Below, piece by piece: positions 5,511 through 7,986 of a stretch of DNA of 7,986 nt; the stretch's first letter is position 1; every line of letters starts with the position of its first letter. The stretch comes from Coriobacteriaceae bacterium. Lineage in GTDB: Bacteria; Actinomycetota; Coriobacteriia; Coriobacteriales; UBA8131. The notes beneath the pieces were generated by a model, which saw only the letters and a list, made by a program, of their open reading frames with translations, made no database searches and was not told the origin of the DNA. The stretch spans positions 1 to 7,986 of the forward strand of contig JAAYYH010000284.1 of the NCBI GenBank assembly GCA_012515495.1, in the 5' to 3' direction. The translations under genes were made by a program, and so were the position numbers.

Positions 5511-7403
5511 ATGACCGAATATGCGGATGTCTTCAAGCCAATCAGAATCGGCCCAATCTTACTCAAGAACCGCATAGGTGTCGCGCCTGCGGCACCGTTC
5601 CTCGCCAGTCATACAAAGGGAGTATCCCCAGAATTCTACGCATACACAGAGAATCTAGCCCGATCAGGGGCAGCATTGATAACTCTTGGTGTCACTGATG
5701 TCGGCCCAGGGGTCAATACCGGTGCCCGAACCATGAGCGCCGGAAACGACCTCTACCTACCTGATCTGGGTGAGATCGCCGATTGCATCCACATACACGA
5801 TGCTGCTGCAGGAATCGAGCTTGTGTATTCCCGCTATATGCTGATGCCAGCTGACAAGGTTGTTAACCAAACCTCTACAGAGGAAGTTGAAGCGATTATC
5901 GATTGCTTTGCTCAAGCTGCCGGACGCGCGAGAAGAGCAGGTTTTGACGTCGTGATGATACATGGTGGACATGGTAACGTGCCTGCCATGTTCTTCAATG
6001 AGAAGATCAACAAAAGATCTGATCGTTTTGGTGGCTCATTTGAAGGACGCTGTCGATTTGGTGTTGAACTGCTTGACGCAGTTCGAAAGGCTGTCGAGGG
6101 GAAACTCGCCATAGAGTACCGTATCAGCGCTGAAGAGATTTTACCCGGAATGACCACAATTGAGCAGACTCTTGATTATGCCCGCGTGATCCAGCATCAG
6201 ATCGATCTCTTACACGTCTCTCGCGGAATGTTGGAAGTAACCGAGCTTCTACCTTACATTAATGTACCTCTGTATCTTCCTCGCGGAATCAACTTACCAT
6301 ATGCTGCCCGTTTCAAGCGCGAACTTGAAGTACCGATAACCGTTGTTGGCGGTTTTGATTTAACGCTAGCCCAACAGGCTATCGCCGCAGGCGAAGTAGA
6401 TATGGTATCGATGATACGGACCGTCCTTGCGGATACCGACTGTGTTGAGAAGGCACGATTGGGAATGGGTAAGAAGATTCGTCCTTGTATCCGCTGCAAT
6501 ACGTGCATCGACCGAACCCACACAGACCGAGTAGCGATTCAGTGCGCAGTCAATCCAATCCTTGGCCGTGAAACACGGTTCGAAAAGGGAATGGCTACTC
6601 GCCCCAAGCGCGTCGCCATCATCGGTGGTGGCGTTGCCGGGCTAGAGGCAGCCCGTGTCTGTGCCCGACGAGGGCACATCGTTGATCTGTACGAGAAGCA
6701 AGATCGCTTAGGTGGTCTCTTCAACATGGCTTGTTCTGCCAAATTCAAACAGGAACTGCGAACCTATCTCGATTGGTCCATTCAAGACGTAGAGTTGAAT
6801 AATGATATCTCTATCCACCTGAATACAGAGATCACCCCCGAGCAGATCCGTTCTATTAAACCTGATGCACTCGTGATAGCTGTAGGAGCAAAAGCTATAA
6901 CCCCGCGCTTTTCTGCCAGTGATAGCGGTAAGGTTGTCTGGGTTGGCGATGTTGAATGCGGCTACAAGCCTGTTGGCGACACAGTGTTAATCGCCGGTGC
7001 GGGAGTAACCGGACTGGAGTGTGCTCTCGAATTGAGTAATGCCGGCAAAAAGGTTACTCTTGTCGACCTCTTGCCACGCGCACAGATCGGTGTAGGTGGA
7101 ACTACAATCAACCTCATCCTTCTCTTTGACCTGCTCAAGGACAACGGAGTCGAACTGATCTGTCAGAGCCGAGTTCTCGATATCGACGACAACGGTGTTC
7201 TCATTGAATCCACTGATGGCACCCAAAAGATCCTTCCTTGTGATACTGCAATACTTTCACTGGGCTTCAAGCCTGATCCAGAAGCTCTCTCCCCGTTGAT
7301 GGGCCTCATTGAGCCGACGTACCTAATCGGTGACTGCAGTCCTCGCGGCGGGACCCTGCATAGGGCAACCCGCAGTGCCTTTGAGAAATGTATGCAGATC
7401 TAA
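5511..7403 (+). CDS. Old Yellow Enzyme-type FMN/[4Fe-4S]/FAD oxidoreductase (2,4-dienoyl-CoA reductase/TMADH/BaiCD-like)
   Basis: A 630-residue three-domain reductase, near the family's usual length. Residues 1-320 form the FMN TIM barrel: NRIGVAPAAP near the start, AGFDVVMIHGGHGN at 143-156, and NKRSDRFGGSFEGRCRF at 167-183. The [4Fe-4S] cysteines are Cys326, 329, 332 and 345 (C-x2-C-x2-C-x12-C, the trimethylamine dehydrogenase spacing). An FAD-binding GGGVAG is at about 372-377, a second dinucleotide motif GAGVTG at 496-501, and a terminal FAD motif IGDCSPRGG at about 606-614. Such enzymes pass electrons from NAD(P)H through FAD and Fe-S to FMN, usually to reduce an activated C=C bond. His151 and His154 are kept, but the usual catalytic Tyr of HGY is Asn156. 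ATG at 5511 is preferred because GAGG at 5501-5504 sits six bases before it; TTG at 5487 and ATG at 5499 are in frame but have poorer sites. It lies downstream of the cupin gene, probably in one operon. The substrate is unknown. Confidence 0.88.
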   Translation: MTEYADVFKPIRIGPILLKNRIGVAPAAPFLASHTKGVSPEFYAYTENLARSGAALITLGVTDVGPGVNTGARTMSAGNDLYLPDLGEIADCIHIHDAAAGIELVYSRYMLMPADKVVNQTSTEEVEAIIDCFAQAAGRARRAGFDVVMIHGGHGNVPAMFFNEKINKRSDRFGGSFEGRCRFGVELLDAVRKAVEGKLAIEYRISAEEILPGMTTIEQTLDYARVIQHQIDLLHVSRGMLEVTELLPYINVPLYLPRGINLPYAARFKRELEVPITVVGGFDLTLAQQAIAAGEVDMVSMIRTVLADTDCVEKARLGMGKKIRPCIRCNTCIDRTHTDRVAIQCAVNPILGRETRFEKGMATRPKRVAIIGGGVAGLEAARVCARRGHIVDLYEKQDRLGGLFNMACSAKFKQELRTYLDWSIQDVELNNDISIHLNTEITPEQIRSIKPDALVIAVGAKAITPRFSASDSGKVVWVGDVECGYKPVGDTVLIAGAGVTGLECALELSNAGKKVTLVDLLPRAQIGVGGTTINLILLFDLLKDNGVELICQSRVLDIDDNGVLIESTDGTQKILPCDTAILSLGFKPDPEALSPLMGLIEPTYLIGDCSPRGGTLHRATRSAFEKCMQI

Positions 7404-7473
7404 GGGAAATGAGCGCTTATTACACGACGCACTGTCTTTGATACGATTGAGACTATTTTGATTCAGGATTTTC

Positions 7474-7986
7474 CTGGGGGGCAGAACAACGAATAGCACA
7501 GCAGAAGAAACAGCCAGGCTGAGTGCGGAAATATATTTCGAAGCAGTCCAAAGAACAGCCTGCGCGTTTGCCCATCATCAAGCAATCTTTGATGATAATC
7601 ATATTATGACCGACTATGTCTTCTTGGATGTCAATGAGTCTTTCGAAGACCTTACGGGGTTAAAGCGAGAAGGGGTATTGAATAAGCGCTTCATCGCTGA
7701 TGTTTCAGTTGATAAGAACTCGGCTTCCAAATGGGTGGACCTCTATGCGAAGGTATTGGAATCAGACAATCCGTTGGAGATAGAGGAACACTCCGCAGAA
7801 TACGATAAATACTACTCGATTAAGGCATATCGCTCGGACCGCGGTCACTTCACCACGCTTTTTAATGACAGAACTGCAGAGATGACCATGCAGGATATTG
7901 CTCATTATTTCATCAGGAATATGGGAAGCACCATCGATTTCAACAGATTGGTTGATTTTGCCTGCAAGATATCAGGTGCTCGCATC
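7474..7986 (+). CDS. PAS-domain sensor/signalling protein (N-terminal part, cut by window edge)
   Basis: This reading frame is open from 7462 (after an in-frame TGA at 7459) to the window end, giving about 171 residues from the CTG at 7474. A PAS domain spans roughly residues 30-135. It contains DYVFLDVNESFEDLTGLKRE at about 47-66, a common PAS core, and NKRFIADV after it. A segment near 150-171 (STIDFNRLVDFACKISGARI) looks like the first helix of a GAF domain. Such arrangements are typical of histidine kinases, diguanylate cyclases and similar sensors, but the output domain is outside the window. No ATG, GTG or TTG lies in frame before the PAS core. The CTG at 7474 has AGGA at 7465-7468 five bases upstream; the first in-frame ATG, at 7606, would cut into the PAS fold. 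A run of six G at 7476-7481 could hide a one-base error. The N-terminus is therefore uncertain, the PAS identity much less so. Confidence 0.68.
   Translation, partial: MGGRTTNSTAEETARLSAEIYFEAVQRTACAFAHHQAIFDDNHIMTDYVFLDVNESFEDLTGLKREGVLNKRFIADVSVDKNSASKWVDLYAKVLESDNPLEIEEHSAEYDKYYSIKAYRSDRGHFTTLFNDRTAEMTMQDIAHYFIRNMGSTIDFNRLVDFACKISGARI

Noticed and set aside
7404..7473. Possible terminator or small gene between the reductase and the PAS gene.
   Set aside because: No hairpin with T-run was seen. The ATG at 7409 gives only a ten-codon frame ending at TGA. Nothing else can be supported in these 70 bases.

Overview
This window looks like a chromosomal stretch of a bacterium, probably an anaerobe or facultative anaerobe. 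Genes are tightly packed, one has a clear Shine-Dalgarno sequence, two pairs are coupled at their stop/start junctions, base composition looks moderate, and the main enzymes are flavin and iron-sulfur proteins. The mix of carotenoid-type flavoproteins, an enoate-reductase-like enzyme with a cupin, and a PAS sensor would fit lineages such as anaerobic Chloroflexota (Dehalococcoidia) or Spirochaetota. That placement is a guess from gene content, not from a marker gene.

Layout. On the minus strand, from about 3.75 kb down to the left edge, runs a translationally coupled operon. It holds a 616-residue CrtI/CrtISO-like FAD protein with an unusual C-terminal cysteine-rich extension, a second 523-residue CrtI-like FAD protein overlapping it by ATGA, and a family 2 glycosyltransferase starting one base after the second gene's stop and cut off by the window edge. 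Two desaturase/isomerase-like flavoproteins plus a CrtQ-like glycosyltransferase suggest synthesis of a glycosylated carotenoid or apocarotenoid, or a related polyprenoid.

Divergent from this operon is a 309-residue membrane protein with five predicted helices and a DUF1566/Lcl-type C-terminal domain placed outside the cytoplasm. A 147-bp intergenic region follows. It carries a tandem 19-bp direct repeat, a long-loop inverted repeat and a candidate promoter, and leads into a two-gene plus-strand unit: a small cupin with an intact metal-site pattern, and a three-domain Old Yellow Enzyme-type reductase (TIM barrel, [4Fe-4S], FAD/NAD(P)) of the 2,4-dienoyl-CoA reductase/trimethylamine dehydrogenase/BaiCD type. 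The reductase's usual catalytic tyrosine position is asparagine.

At the right edge a PAS-domain sensor protein begins, with the start of what looks like a GAF domain, and runs off the window. It has no ATG start ahead of the PAS fold.

The most noteworthy signals are the shrunken GltD/DPD-type iron-sulfur domain attached to the C-terminus of the 616-residue carotenoid-type flavoprotein, the cupin-reductase pair with its altered active site, and the tandem 19-bp repeat in front of that pair. No RNA gene, CRISPR array, insertion sequence or clear intrinsic terminator was found. No gene-free stretch exceeds 150 bp.
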